Of a stretch of 64,000 nt of DNA, positions 1 to 11,989 are shown piece after piece. The stretch covers positions 110,001-174,000 of the forward strand of contig JAXRKP010000253.1 of assembly GCA_037039925.1 (NCBI GenBank). Direction: 5' to 3'. Below the pieces are notes generated by a model that worked only from the letters and a program-made list of their open reading frames with translations, did not search any database and was not told where the DNA came from. The translations under genes and the position numbers were made by a program. This DNA is from Doris montereyensis. Lineage: Eukaryota; Mollusca; Gastropoda; Nudibranchia; Dorididae. Numbering within the stretch: position 1 is the first letter of the stretch; each line of letters opens with the position of its first letter.

Positions 1-897
1 CCCGAAGAGATTGCCTCTGGTCATTCAAGATTGTGCTAAGCCTTCGCGTGACGACACACGACCGTTCTAACCTTCAGAAGGAACCAATCGTGTACAGTTT
101 CCGTGTCACATGACACACATACTCTGAGTGGGTTACCAACCTCGTTTCCGTCCGTCCTTTTCATCGGCCACCTTTCCAACGTGGTGAACGACTCGCTAGT
201 CCGGCAAATAAACCCCGTCACATCTTGAAATCAACTCCGACAAAATATCTAAGGTAAGAATTTAAAACATAAAAGTCTGTTATTAAAAATTAAATAACAT
301 TTCAAGTACTTAGAGGTATAAAAGGTGCCAATGAATGAAAGGATATCAAGCAAAACTACTCTGTGATGCGCTATGGGTGCGTCAGAAGTTCAAGATCATA
401 CCGGTCAAATGAATGTTGGTGCAGTATAGGTGAAATCTTGAAGCAGAAGAATCCTTTTTCTTGATTATGTATTGTTTAAGGGAAAGTCATCGATACTGTG
501 ATGAGACATACACTATACATGACTCGCTTTTACCGTTCATTTTGAAACCTAAATGATATATCTAGATTCTAAATGGAACTTTAGAGAGGTAGGCCTAGAT
601 TCTATCATGGAGAATTATAGATAATGAAATGAAGACTAGAAAAAGCTAATCGATGTCTCATGACATAAGAGCGGACGTAAGGACTTGATCTAGAATCTAA
701 TTTATGAAATCTAGATCTATCTGTATCGAGACTAATTAATGGTCTTTTTAGGTATAGATCTAATTACTATAGTTATAGAAGAGGAAGAAGCCTTTTTCAA
801 GGTAAAGTTTAAGATGAAATGAAAATCAAGTCAAGTACCACTGAAAAATCTGGTGGTAATTGGCACCAGAATTGCCGGTGGTTATCCATACGCTTTT
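1..897. other. No gene recognised
   Basis: No coding exon, RNA gene or intact element is seen. The stretch 560-770 is enriched in TCTAGATC/AGATCTAG-like words that recur throughout the window. The short open frames here lack any recognisable motif or codon bias. Confidence 0.5.
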
Positions 898-1465
898 TAA
901 CACTGAGGTAATGAGCGCGCGGATGGCTTGACTGTCTCTCAGCATGAAGACCGAAGTCACATTGGAAAGGACAATAAAACTTCACACCTTGTCCCTCGAT
1001 CGCGATGAGCATCCCGTCTAAAGACAGGTGATTGTATGCCACTTATAATATCAAGAAAGAGATATGGGCGGAGTCCGGAAGACTTCAATTCTAATTGCCC
1101 GATAACAAAACTGGTCCAATGGGACAAAGGATGTGCTGTACATTGGGTGGAGTTATGAAGAGGATTGGTCAACGTTTAGTACATTAGGTTCTACAATGGA
1201 TAGGTAATGAAGGATGGTTACAATGCATGGCACATTGTTGACGGGCATAAGCCCTATTAGATTAGCAATCGGATTACATGTATGATACAGAAAAACAATA
1301 TTTTATCAATTACGGATGTATGATACTTTGGAGGAAAAAGATATCTGCATTTGTCGTTGCGATCGGGCATTTAGGCAAAAATCTTAGTTTTCAAACGAGG
1401 AACTTATATAGAAAAAATTTGTTTCACTGAGGAGGTGGGCATTTAGGCAGTCACTATTGTATAAA
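898..1465 (+). repeat. Dispersed repeat, copy 1
   Basis: About 560 bp that aligns by eye in the same orientation with 26860-27420. Shared landmarks in the same order are GGGCGGAGTC, GTTACAATGCATG, TTGACGG, GGATTACATGTAT and GGGCATTTAGGCAAAAATCT. A third partial copy lies at 15200-15290. No open frame is conserved between copies and no terminal repeats were found. The family is not recognised; it could be a non-autonomous transposon fragment. Confidence 0.6.
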
Positions 1466-1509
1466 CATTATTGTCATTTGTTTTATGTCTCATGCTATAT
1501 TATAAGGCT

Positions 1510-2426
1510 GTGATTATTCGGACCCGGCCTGCCGACTTCCGCTCTTGCGGCGATCTCTACCCGGGTCCCAAGAGCCAAAAATGGTTATTCGGACCCAGTC
1601 TACTTTCTCAGCCTTCGTTCGTTCCTCCGGACCCAGGGTCCGAATGCACTTTTGGTTATTCGGACCCTTTTTTCCCTACCATTTAGATCTTTGCTTTTTT
1701 ACTTTTGTCTATATACATATCAATTGATTCAGTCAGTTTCAGACTATAATTGATACCATTTTGATTGAATTTCGACACATTTGATCACCGATTGAACCAA
1801 TAGACTACACCCTTGCAAATGGCGGCCACCGATCGTAATGAGGCCAAGACAGGTCAAAGGTCACGAATAACTAATCAATGTCAGTTTATTTCTTGACATC
1901 ATGTAGATTTAGTTGTAGTTGTAGCCTACTACAATTAAATCGACATGCCATCCGCTTCTAATTCATTGTTTGTAAGTTGGGTTGGGTTTTGAGATGGATC
2001 ACCCTGAAGCCTGAGTTGTGTTTTATTTACGTTCTCTTTGGATCAGTGTCAGCAATCATAATACTATCTTTATAGTATTATGCACTCTTACTCATCTACT
2101 ATCTCGTATTTCCCGATCTCTTGTACATTCTTCTTTTCAAGGATGAGGAGAGGAGGAAAAAGAAGATATCGCTAGGAATAGGACAGAGAGAGCAAGAGAA
2201 AGAGGAGGGAAAATGAGAGAGAGAGAGCATATATGCACCAAATTCACAAAAATGTGAGCAAGGAGGAGGAAAAAGGAGAAAGAGAGCAGGAGGAGAAGGA
2301 GAGAAAAGAGAGACAAAAGAAAGCCACAAAGATACACACACAAAAACAAATTGCTTACACAAATGAAGATGCAACATAACAAAACTTGCTTACTTAAATG
2401 AAGTACATTCTTCTTTTCACCAATAC

Positions 2427-2494
<68 letters not shown>

Positions 2495-2781
2495 AGAAAG
2501 TTCATTTAATGTAGGTAGAAAGCCACAAAGATTACAAATCATGCATATAACAAAACTTATAAATGAAGAGACACCAATACGATCTCTACCCCGGGTCTGT
2601 CATCTGGATCGATGCATCTCGTCTAGTGAATTGAGAACGGACGTGGTGGCTCGTGCCAAATGAAATCACAGCGTTTTCATCTCGCACGACATGAGATCGC
2701 TGGGGGTGGAGGTCAAGCGCAGGTCAGCACCCTGGTCGAATAACCATTTTTGGCTATTTGGCACCTGGGTCGAATAATCAC
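1510..2781. mobile_element. Non-autonomous inverted-repeat element
   Basis: The left end GTGATTATTCGGACCC (1510) is matched in inverse by the right end GGGTCGAATAATCAC (to 2781). A second pair of inverted blocks lies inside it: CCAAAAATGGTTATTCGG near 1575 and its reverse complement near 2740. The interior is a GA-rich region (2150-2500). No transposase is visible, so this is a MITE-like or foldback element of about 1.27 kb. A clean target duplication was not found. Confidence 0.5.
2430..2499. repeat. (GA)n microsatellite
   Basis: Almost pure GA dinucleotide tract inside the inverted-repeat element. Apparent serine/leucine-rich open frames across it are artefacts. Confidence 0.9.
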
Positions 2782-2861
2782 TCCCATATTATAATCTTAC
2801 ACTTATGAAGTTATGTAGATAATTTTTCCGCATTTCTACACATCATAAGTTTTAACATGTT

Positions 2862-3245
2862 TTAACCCTTTGGTTGCTAAATTTGCCGACTAGCGAATTT
2901 CAGTATGGGTTTCAAATGCGATGTTCGCCACACAAAAAAAGGCAAATTCCTACTGAGGACCATTGAAAAGACAAATTCTTTATTTTCAGTGCCTGTAGTA
3001 ATTCAGGAGTAGCTCCCCTGTGCTTACGGCGCTTTATTCGACTATGGGAGGGGGATTTTGTTCTGGACTGCGTTTTTGACGATTTTTCTTGTTATATTGG
3101 TTTGTTTACATTAGCGATGGAATCTGATGATGAAGTTGATACATATAGACATGATATTGCCTCTGGGGATGAGTTAATGCCTGGGAGTTATGATTCTAGC
3201 TCGATTTCTGAAGCTGATAGGCCTGAATTAGATTTGAACTAACAT
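2862..3245 (+). mobile_element. piggyBac-like element, 5' remnant
   Basis: A TTAA tetranucleotide (2862-2865) is followed by CCCTTTGGTTGC, the form of end typical of piggyBac-like elements, which insert at TTAA. About 250 bp inside lies a short acidic reading frame (3117-3242). A matching right end was not found, so this is a truncated copy. The family assignment rests on the end motif and the acidic N-terminus only. Confidence 0.4.
3117..3242 (+). pseudogene. Short acidic frame, possible piggyBac transposase N-terminus
   Basis: ATG at 3117 opens a 41-codon frame ending in TAA (3240-3242). It begins MESDDEVDTYRHDIASGDEL and is rich in Asp, Glu and Ser. Acidic N-termini of this kind precede the DDE domain in piggyBac transposases. 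No DDE domain follows. Context (TTAA-CCCTTTGG end upstream) supports a truncated transposase; it could equally be a chance frame. Confidence 0.3.
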
Positions 3246-3901
3246 AGAAAATAGACTATTGTAGTTTCTATTCTAATGTCTATACACTTCAAATAGCCGT
3301 CCTTCCTTTTGTCCAGATACCACATGTCATCATGACCTTGTGCAATGGACCTGTTTGAAGATCAAAGTCCTTTGTTGCTTGTCGTGAACTCAGATGAATA
3401 TTATTAAAGTCCCATATGGGAACAAAGACAAATACAAGGAATAGACAGAAAAAAACCTGGCTACCTCACCATGAAGGGAAGCTACAAGCTTACCAACCCT
3501 AACTTCACTCCTAAAAGGGGCTTTAATAATATTGTTCAATGTCAATTTCGACATGCCCCTTGCCTCACTTTTTATGCAGCTTAGGTAGTACTAATACTAA
3601 TAATAGTAATAACACAAATATTTGTTTATTTTGCATTATGATAAACATGGTTATTTTCATTCATGGTTAACAATATCAAAGGTTGCATCTGTTTTTACAC
3701 CAATTGTTTCTAGTCATTGTTAATGTTCTGGTGAAAGCAAATGCGTAAGTGTAAACTACATACCAAAATTTACAGGAGAGTTAAAAATATTTCTTAATTG
3801 TTTGGATAGTATCTACCGACAAAAATGTGCCTTTATTTGAGAACGATTGCGTTATTTTTTGTCCAACCCGTCACTGTGCTCATAATAATAGTTCTACAGT
3901 A
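3246..3901. other. No gene; SINE fragment inside
   Basis: Apart from the SINE remnant at 3395-3490, the stretch holds AT-rich sequence with no recognisable exon. Confidence 0.45.
3395..3490 (-). mobile_element. tRNA-SINE family A remnant
   Basis: Reverse complement of the body of the SINE at 23580-23830: it shares GGTAGCCAGG, TTTTTTCTGTCTATTCC, TTGTATTTGTCT and CATATGGGACTTTAATAAT. A further shared phrase, CGACATGCCCCTTGCCTCAC, appears in + orientation at 3549-3568, which suggests two broken copies side by side. Confidence 0.5.
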
Positions 3902-3990
3902 CAGTGGAGTCCACTTATAACGAGTCCTGAAATAACGAGAAGTCGGTTGAAACGACATTATTCTAAAATTCTATTTTTTTCCTTCTTTAT
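3902..3990 (+). mobile_element. pogo/Tigger-like terminal repeat
   Basis: A TA dinucleotide is followed by CAGTGGAGTCCACTTATAAC, the style of terminal repeat of pogo/Tigger-type Tc1-mariner elements. Related sequence (CTATAACGGATTTTCGTACC) is near 4572, but no clean right end was found. The element is probably decayed between 3902 and about 4640. Confidence 0.35.
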
Positions 3991-4639
3991 CTTTGTAAAT
4001 AAAATATTGCTATGGCGCAATCAGACACACGTGAGTTGGCTATATCGGAATATTGCTTCTGCTGTGCACAGTGCATAAACCAATAAAACCTCGCCAGAGA
4101 AACTTGTTGGTGCTCTAGCGAAACAAAGAATAGGAGGAGAGCCCCTGTGTGCCAACAATGAAGGCCGGAGCGAATGAGTAGGGATGGTGTGGCATGTGCA
4201 GACAAGCAGAACGCATCGCATGATTACTGGTAGTGATAGTGATAGTGAGGCCAGCCTAGATCTACCACTACCAGTACCATGCCTCTCAGTTTCACTTCTC
4301 CGATGCAGGGATGGAGAGGTTACAGTGCTGTGATGGATGGAGAGAATGGTGGGGGACAACACAGCGGGCAGGTTAGCCTTGAGTCTAGAACTAGAGGCCT
4401 TTCTTTCTGATTGTCAACGCTTCGAGCTGTCAACATTGCCAATTGCTAATGGTAGCGCTAGAGAAAGAATCCTGACTTCATTTTTTTATGATGGCCTCCA
4501 ACTTAGGCCTACTTGATTATTTCCCTTGAATTTATTACTGGATCCCTTATAGTTATAACATGAATCCTGCTATAACGGATTTTCGTACCTGTATATTTGA
4601 AATCTATGGGAAAAGACATCTGTCTGGACAGCTTTGAAA

Positions 4640-5520
4640 AGTAAAGTAATAGGGCTGTTGTCTTTGTGGAGTCTTGACTAACACTCTATTTTCTTTTCTG
4701 TGTATTCAAATTTACCTCATGTTTGTTTTGTTAATTTCGGAAGAAAGATTGACACTGGAGAATATTGAAGTAGCAGCCTCTGGTCAAGGGGAATTAAGAA
4801 TGAAAATATTGCTGATGAGATCTGCTCTCACAGAATGGCATACGCATTGAGCCGATCTAATCAGTCTGTCACAGTTATACGGTTAACTTATAGACTACCC
4901 AAGCTCCGACACAAGATTGTGGTCTTGGTATGGTACCCGAAAAAGTGGGGTGGTTAAAAAAACTTTTTTATTTATTATTAATTTCTTTTCATTTTTTAAC
5001 ACTGTTATTAGATCTTTATATTGCCGCTAATAAAAAATCGGTTATGTGTGATTAGTTTGTCTGGTGGGGATGAGTGAAAGGTTGAAATTGAGAAATTAAA
5101 AACCTTTTTGGGGTGGATGCGCTACTCACACAATACACTACTTTCATTTCCATCACCAAAAAAAGATGTCAGATACCAGTAATGAAAACAATGAACCTGT
5201 AAACTGGTGAAAACATTGCAATCTATGGTGTTTCTGATGTGTAGTAGTTGTGTTTAAAAGTTTGCAAAGAACACGGGTGAAGTCGAAGGCTTGCACTGCC
5301 CTTGCAGTTTCAAAATTCATTAAAAATCAACCGTTCATACTAAAGAGCTCGTTTCACTAGGAAACAGGAGTAGAATGCTAAGCCTTATAAACGCTCCATA
5401 CTACAATCACGTATAGGCAGTCTTTCTATAGTTATGGCCTGGCAACGTTATGATCACACATGTGCGGCGATTGTACTATGGCGTAAGTGTGGTGGGATCA
5501 CACAATGGTAGTGTATGAAT
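4640..5520. other. No gene recognised
   Basis: AT-rich intergenic sequence. I see no splice-flanked coding segment, RNA gene or element ends here. Confidence 0.45.
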
Positions 5521-5523
5521 TAA

Positions 5524-6198
5524 CTCACTCACTACCGGCCCCTGGGCCAAGACAAAGCCACTCACTACCTGCTATTTTAGACAAATTTCAAATAAATCAC
5601 ACAGACCTGACTATACATGTTACATGCATGAAACTACAGCAAAATAAAGCCCTTTACAACAACTTTGCAATACAAAAATAATTTTTGATTTATCTCATAG
5701 TTTATTTTTATGAAAATTAAAAAAAAAGGTATATTTTACCCACACAAACTTTTTAAAAAAATCTAATTTTCCAACATCGTTTCACACAATATGCCCATAA
5801 GTGTCCGTACAACCGATAAATAATTTTGAGTGTCAGTACTGTCGCTGTCAGTGACTGGGTGTATGGGTCTGGTTGAAGTTGGAGGATTTAGATTTAGGGA
5901 CTGGATTCTAGAATTGGGCGATCTTGACGTAGATGCGGTAGGTCTAGATCTAGAAGTCAGTAACTTCATGCCTCGGTGTCAGATCTACTCCTGAATCAAG
6001 GGAAGTCACTCTGTTCGACTCTTCTGCACTGAGAAGATAAATAAAGTGCCTCCCCGTGTGTAAAATATCAAGGCCGACTACGCGTCGGTTCATATATATA
6101 GAAAAAAATAGTAAATACGAGGCCGACAGGGGTGCGGTCTTGGGAGCGACGGCATATCGCTTGAGGCAGGCGCATGTGCAGTCATGGTAGTGAGTGGG
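5524..6198. mobile_element. piggyBac-like MITE with TTAA duplication
   Basis: TTAA occurs on both sides (5520-5523 and 6199-6202). Inside it the ends are inverted: CTCACTCACTACC on the left, and the reverse complement of CCCACTCACTACC on the right. The element is about 675 bp and has no transposase. It ends about 150 bp upstream of the ADP/ATP carrier start codon, so it probably sits in that gene's 5'-UTR intron or promoter. Confidence 0.6.
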
Positions 6199-6353
6199 TT
6201 AATGTAATACATGTGTAACATAGAATTTTGAATATCTTACCACAGGTGAAATGGAGCATTTATGTACCAGTAATGTTGAGTTAATTCTTTACCCTTTATA
6301 ATAATACATGTACTAATAATGTTTGTAAACTTTCTCTTTTTTGCTTTAAACAG

Positions 6354-7271
6354 ATGTCTGGAAAGAAACCAACCTTGGGGTTTGCCGAGAACTTTGCGCT
6401 GTCTGGAGTGGCAGCTGTCATTTCTAAAACAGCAGCTGCCCCCATTGAAAGAATCAAGCTCCTTGTCCAAAATCAAGATGAGATGATCAAAGCTGGACGT
6501 TTGTCAGAACCATACAAAGGTGTAATTGACTGCACAGTGCGTACCTTCAGAACAGAGGGTCTTATACCTTTCTGGCGTGGTAATTTGGCCAATTGCCTCC
6601 GATATTTCCCAACACAGGCCCTCAATTTTGCCTTTAAGGATACTATCAAGGCTGCTTTCAAATCTTCTCCCAAGGAGACTTATGCCATGAAATTCACCAA
6701 GAATATCTTCTCAGGTGGTGCTGCCGGTGCCATGTCCTTGTGCTTTGTCTACTCCTTGGATTACGCCCGTACCCGATTGGCCAATGATGCCAAGTCTGCC
6801 GGAAAAGGTGGTGGCGAACGTCAGTTCAATGGTCTTGTTGATGTCTACAGAAAGACCCTCAAGTCTGATGGCTTTGTTGGCCTGTACAGAGGTTTCGTCA
6901 TCTCGTGTGTTGGTATCGTCGTCTACAGAGGCTTCTACTTCGGTCTATACGACAGCTTGAAACCCATCCTTCTCAAGGAAGATGCAGGCGTGGCTCTTTC
7001 TTTCTTGTTGGGTTACACTGTCACTGTGTCATCTGGCTTGCTCTCTTATCCCATTGACACCATCCGTCGTCGTATGATGATGACCTCTGGCCAGGCTGTC
7101 AAGTACAAGGGTTCTATGGACTGCACTGTCCAGATCATGAAAAACGAGGGTTTCATGTCCTTGTTCAAGGGCGCTGGAGCCAACATCTTGAGAGGTGTCG
7201 CTGGTGCTGGTGTCTTGGCTGGTTTCGACGCGTTTAAGGATCTTTACGTCTCATGGCGTGTATCTCGTTAA
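6354..7271 (+). CDS. ANT: Mitochondrial ADP/ATP carrier (SLC25 family)
   Basis: Exchanges cytosolic ADP for matrix ATP across the inner mitochondrial membrane. The 305-residue product fits the family's ~300 and has three carrier repeats with PIERIK (30-35), SLDYAR (134-139) and [12 protein letters not shown] (232-243); the last is the carrier's diagnostic signature. The ATG directly follows a good acceptor (pyrimidine tract, CAG at 6351-6353), so the start is on an exon boundary. The coding part has no intron, and a 5'-UTR intron is inferred. TAA is at 7269-7271; AATAAA at 7682. Oddity: [18 protein letters not shown] (39-56), [15 protein letters not shown] and [15 protein letters not shown] match the plant/fungal/protist form. 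Animal carriers normally have a QVQH..KQI segment and YPLDFARTRLAAD. Codons look richer in G/C at third positions than LTV1 and NRBP1, as expected for high expression or transfer. Identity is very secure; origin is open. Confidence 0.97.
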   Translation: MSGKKPTLGFAENFALSGVAAVISKTAAAPIERIKLLVQNQDEMIKAGRLSEPYKGVIDCTVRTFRTEGLIPFWRGNLANCLRYFPTQALNFAFKDTIKAAFKSSPKETYAMKFTKNIFSGGAAGAMSLCFVYSLDYARTRLANDAKSAGKGGGERQFNGLVDVYRKTLKSDGFVGLYRGFVISCVGIVVYRGFYFGLYDSLKPILLKEDAGVALSFLLGYTVTVSSGLLSYPIDTIRRRMMMTSGQAVKYKGSMDCTVQIMKNEGFMSLFKGAGANILRGVAGAGVLAGFDAFKDLYVSWRVSR

Positions 7272-7681
7272 AAAGAACTCTTAGTTTGTTTATTTTTTAT
7301 AAATTAAACATGGCTCAGAGTTGTTTGCACTACATTGTGAGACATCTGACGAGTATTTCCTAGTAGCGAAGCCTGTATCATATACACAGAATGTTTTTAG
7401 CACAGTGAGTTTATAGTAAGCCCATTTCAAAATTTTAGTATTTATCACATGGTTAGTCGTGGGTGTGTTTATTTTGTTGTCCTTGGTTTGAACATCACAA
7501 TGACTGAAACTGGACGACGGTTTTGTGTATACATTTTTCAGAAAGCATTGAGGCATGTTCTTTGGTATTTATTTGATTTTTTTGTCAATTTTTTCAGTAT
7601 CTACCCAGCTGTGTATGAAACATTGTTCATGGTAATGCCAAGGGGAGTGTGTATGGACTGTTTAAAACATGATTGAATGTG

Positions 7682-7687
7682 AATAAA
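7682..7687 (+). promoter_or_regulatory. Poly(A) signal of the ADP/ATP carrier
   Basis: AATAAA about 410 bases after the stop codon, followed by a T/G-rich stretch (GTGTACTGTGTTATTTC). This is the first canonical hexamer downstream of the stop on this strand. Confidence 0.6.
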
Positions 7688-7824
7688 TACTGTAAACAAT
7701 TCATTCACAACTTGTGTACTGTGTTATTTCATATAATCAATATCGTTTAGTCTGAAAGTTGTCATTTTTTGTTAATAATACATCCCACCCAAAACCGAAA
7801 TTTACATCCGGTCAAAAACGGGGA

Positions 7825-8020
7825 AATGTCTCTCAACCAAAGGTTTTGGATTCAAGCCCAGTGTAAGAGATGTTACTTAAAGGGTTATTTTTAGAGTGAA
7901 ATCTACTCGCCTGTTCCAGGTAGGTGGATTGACGCTTAGTCCCATCGGAGAAGGACGATAAAAAATATTAAAAAAGGAGGTTGTGTGTGCAGATCACAAC
8001 ACTGTTTGTTAAAGGTCACG
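7825..8020 (+). mobile_element. tRNA-SINE family C copy
   Basis: Decayed tRNA-like head with a B-box-like GGATTCAAGCCC, followed by the family body CAGGTAGGTGGATTGACGC, TAGTCCCAT and GTGTGCAGATCACAACACT. The same body recurs at 49015-49330 (+) and, for the tRNA head and part of the body, at 18480-18650 (-). Confidence 0.6.
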
Positions 8021-8865
8021 ACATTATTTACATGATACTTACTATTACTGTGCTACTGCTAGTGCTAGCTGGAAAGTAAAAGTAAAAACAAAGCAATGTG
8101 CATGAAGGTGATGATATCCGTTTATGACAAAGCATCAATAAACAAGGGAGATAAATAAGATCAGGATCACATGGTTTCCCTTTGATTTTGATTTTTGATA
8201 TGATATTGATACTAATTACTATAGTATAATGATAGTATTTTAGTAATGATAATTTGATTTGGTAATGTGTATTTCTAATAGTAATATTAGTATTATGTAT
8301 ACTGATATCTAAGTTCTAACACATGTAGCATTAATGCAATTGCAAGTGTAATAATTCATGATTTACTAAAAGTTAAACCTAATTTAATTTGGATTATATT
8401 TAAAAAAGTGAGTGTTGGGAATAAAAAATACTTAATAGGGTATGCCTAAACTAAATGATAATCAATGCAAAATCAAAATTGCAAGCCCATGAAAAATTGT
8501 TCCGAGGAGTGGCCATGGACCTTTCCCGTTTAGAGAGGTAAAATATAGAATTGATATATATATGAAAAACTCCATATCCTGGGATTTCTCCGGATTGGCC
8601 GGTTTCCCGATTAGAGTTGTTCCACTGTGGTAGTACTAGTAACTAGTAGTAGTAGTGTAGGCCTACCTAGTCAATAGCTTTGGTGTTTGTTTTCATTTGT
8701 GTTTTTCTAGTCCTTACTATGTACAGCTGTACTGTGAAGCTGAAGTGAATTGAGACTATAGTTCCTAATCCTACTCCTACTGAATCCTACGTTGTACTTG
8801 TGTAAGTCTAAAGCAGGAACACACATTTTTAACCTGTCTCCAAATGCATTTACCAAGTCCCACTA
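8020..8865. other. No gene; decayed pogo-like end at 8605-8627
   Basis: AT-rich and mostly featureless. Near its end the phrase CCCGATTAGAGTTGTTCCAC followed by TG looks like the right terminal repeat of a pogo/Tigger-like element, related to the end at 62235. No left partner is visible. Confidence 0.35.
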
Positions 8866-8869
8866 GTCC

Positions 8870-9440
8870 CAGTCTGTTTTGGCTTCTTATCTTGCTGGTT
8901 CCTCTTATAATTTATAATTCACCATGGGCCTGAGATTGAGAATTTGAGATCACCACAATGATGGACGGTAAATTTCAATTAATCAAACTATTTCAAACAA
9001 ACTTTTTTTTTGAAATTCGCCTCTGCTCAGTGCTATAGTTATATTATATTTACTGTGTTGTTTCCACCAATATCTCAAATTGAGGCCCTGTCTGTGGCAG
9101 TAGAGAAGCCAATTAAACTTGAAACCTCAGGATTCAATCCAATCAAGTTTTTAAAATGTACCGGTAGTCGATATGATGATATTGTGAATATGAATAATGA
9201 ATTACGATCATGATGAGTTAACCATAGCCAGAAATTAGAATTGCTATGCTCGCCAATTGGCGTGTGACTTTTGCCATACGTTGCCTGCATGGGCTGTTGG
9301 CTGGACTACTAATTTTCTATCCTCTCCCTTTTTTCAATTTCACTTATCTGTCTTCTTCCATCTTGCTTGTTTCCTCTGACTGAGACTTGAGAGTGAGATC
9401 GCCACATATGTCGGACAGTCACATTTCAATGAAATTAAAA
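8870..9440 (+). repeat. Two fragments of a dispersed repeat
   Basis: Fragments 8870-9000 and 9290-9440 share TATCTTGCTGGTTCCTCT / CATCTTGCTTGTTTCCTCT, GAGATC(A/G)CCAC and GGACGG/GGACAG..AATTTCAAT with each other and with 35110-35375. No coding potential is seen. The family is not recognised. Confidence 0.5.
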
Positions 9441-11985
9441 TTGATGAACAATCCAACAAACAATGAACACGCGAGGCCCGTCAACTTCAACTAGCAGCAA
9501 TGACATTAGCATAGACATAACTTTTTCACTATTATCAATTAGCATAACTATGTTGCCCGTGAAGACCGTCAATTAGCATTAATATATTATTGTATTATTA
9601 TAATATGCAGAGAATACATTTTTAATTATGGTCATGGTGTTTTCTGCATTTCTTTACAATTTTTAAGTACTACTGCACTACAGTATATATATATATGTAA
9701 GTGTACTTCTACTGTACTACTTAGTGACTGCTACTGCTTGCTAGTAGTACTGTACTAGTAGTAGTTTTTTAGTAGTACATGTGTAGTCTAACTCATTGTT
9801 GGTTATTACTTTTTATCAAGGCATTGTCATTAGTGCCAGCGAGTCCTGATTCCGAATATGGCCCAAATATCCGGAATATGACTTATTCTCAAAAGGTGGG
9901 CATATTTTTGTCACAAAACAATCACACACAATTTCAAATACACTGCAAACAATAATTTGGCTCTTATTCTTAAGGCATTCGGTATGATCCCAAGTATGAC
10001 AATATTTAACTTGGACTTGGAAGATAGTTCATTGCTGAAGTTGAAGCTTGGAAATACATGTGTAAAAGTAAAGTAAATTTACTGTTGCTTATTTTGTACG
10101 GGACTGATGACACAAAAAAACTTGCTAAATAGCTATGAAGTCAACATAGTTTTGAAGTTTACTTCTTATTCTTATGAGTAGAAAGAATATCTTAAAGTTA
10201 AATTTAAATCATTATGAACTTATTTATTTATTGAAACATAAGCAAGTAAGTAGCCATTTGTTGATAACAATCTTCGTACAAACAAATGTGTGTCATCATC
10301 CTACAAGTACGACTCTATACTTTGAGACACCTCTCTATTCAACTGTCTTAAGAAAGTTAAAGTAGTGTCCTTTGCCTCTATTCAGTTGATAACCAATCAC
10401 CAACCATAAGATATAATGTCAAAAAAATTCACAGCCTTAATTAAACAATGACATCAGAAACATGACAAAATGACTTGTCGGACACTTAGGACGGTGACAC
10501 TGACAGTGACACAAAAATGACAAATTTCAGATAAATACACAAAAGAGTAGTAAATGAGACAAAGAAATACCATTATATTTTGATTATGTTCAATGATAGT
10601 GATACTGATGATACTCGGGATATCGTACATTTTATTTGAATTGGAAAAAAATAATGAGAAATAATATTTTTTTAAACTCATAATACTCATATCCATAGTC
10701 ATAAACATAAAACAACGGCCAAAACAGACATTATAAAAAATGTATAGGCATACACATAGCAGTTCTATTCTAGATGTGGTATTTTAAAATTTTACATTGG
10801 TGTTAATAAAGGAGACAAAAAAGTGTCATTTTAAAAGCAATACACTATTGATGTATTCAAATAAAAGAGAAAATTTCAAAAACAACTAACAAGTGACCGC
10901 GCAAAAGTTTGGGGACTTTTGTTCAAACATATTTTCTTAATAACCAAATCAAGGACTTCAAATAATCTACAAATCAACTAGCAAAATGATAGAGAATTCA
11001 GTGATTGAACTGATTGCTAGCCTATAACAACAATTTCTGTTCGTACGGACAGTGCCAACAAAGGCACGACATGATTTGCCACCCAATATGATGCAGGCAT
11101 ATCTTCCCGACAACTAGACCACAGAATTCTAAACTTTTGATTAAGAAATAATATGGATTTTTTTCTAGGCATTAAATTAATTTAAAAGACGATTCATAAA
11201 AGAGACATTACATGCCTGGCCTTTGGAGGGATAATAAACAGAAAGTATAGGCACAGACAGAGTATGTGCAGCTGCCATTAAATGCCACATCCCCATGAAT
11301 GTGGATAACTTGCAGGTATTCAAAATTTCATTTTGAAATGTCTCCACAATGTCAGGACAGTGGTCATCGGATAATGCTGAAATGTAAGATTGTAATTGTA
11401 AGCTAAATCATCTCATGGAAGTGACAGATAATTTAATCAGATGAATTAGTGACAAGCTCAAGTATTATCCGACACCTCATCTCTTGGTGATATTTTTGTG
11501 AGTCAAACATGAGGTAACTCCTTGGCATACAATTCCCATCATCGCTAATCAGCACTGGGTATAAGACTATATAAGTGTTCTACAAAAGTTGGTATGATAG
11601 ACAAGGCAACAGAATCAATTGGCTGTTCAGAGCAGTCAACTAATATACATAATGGTACATAAGTTGGTAAATGATAATGATTGATGGAAGTTTTAATCAA
11701 ATATCAAATTAACTCTCTCTTGCAGTTCAGAATAGCTTTGACAGTTTGTGAACTGATCCAAAACATTTTGAAAAAATCCTCTCTGTTCATTGGAATTCCA
11801 TTAGAAGTCAAAGAACCAGTAACTGACTTGGATTCACAGACTAATTTCCAATCGTTAATAAAGTGGTTGTGTTGTGCTGACACGAAGCACTGTTTCCAGG
11901 TATGCAATCAGCACACAAACAAGACAGATTCCTTGCAAAGAGCGACCCAAATGATGCTTTTACATTGAAATGTCCGTGTGCCAGA
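9440..11985. other. No gene recognised
   Basis: About 2.5 kb of AT-rich sequence with short TAGTAGTACT-type runs (8640-8660, 9660-9790) and no recognisable exon, RNA gene or element terminus. The open frames of 60-95 codons here show no motif or splice context. Confidence 0.45.
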
Positions 11986-11989
11986 TATT

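Noticed and set aside
6715..6960. Overlapping open frames within the carrier gene
   Set aside because: They are other-frame shadows of the ADP/ATP carrier, whose own frame is fully explained by a conserved family.
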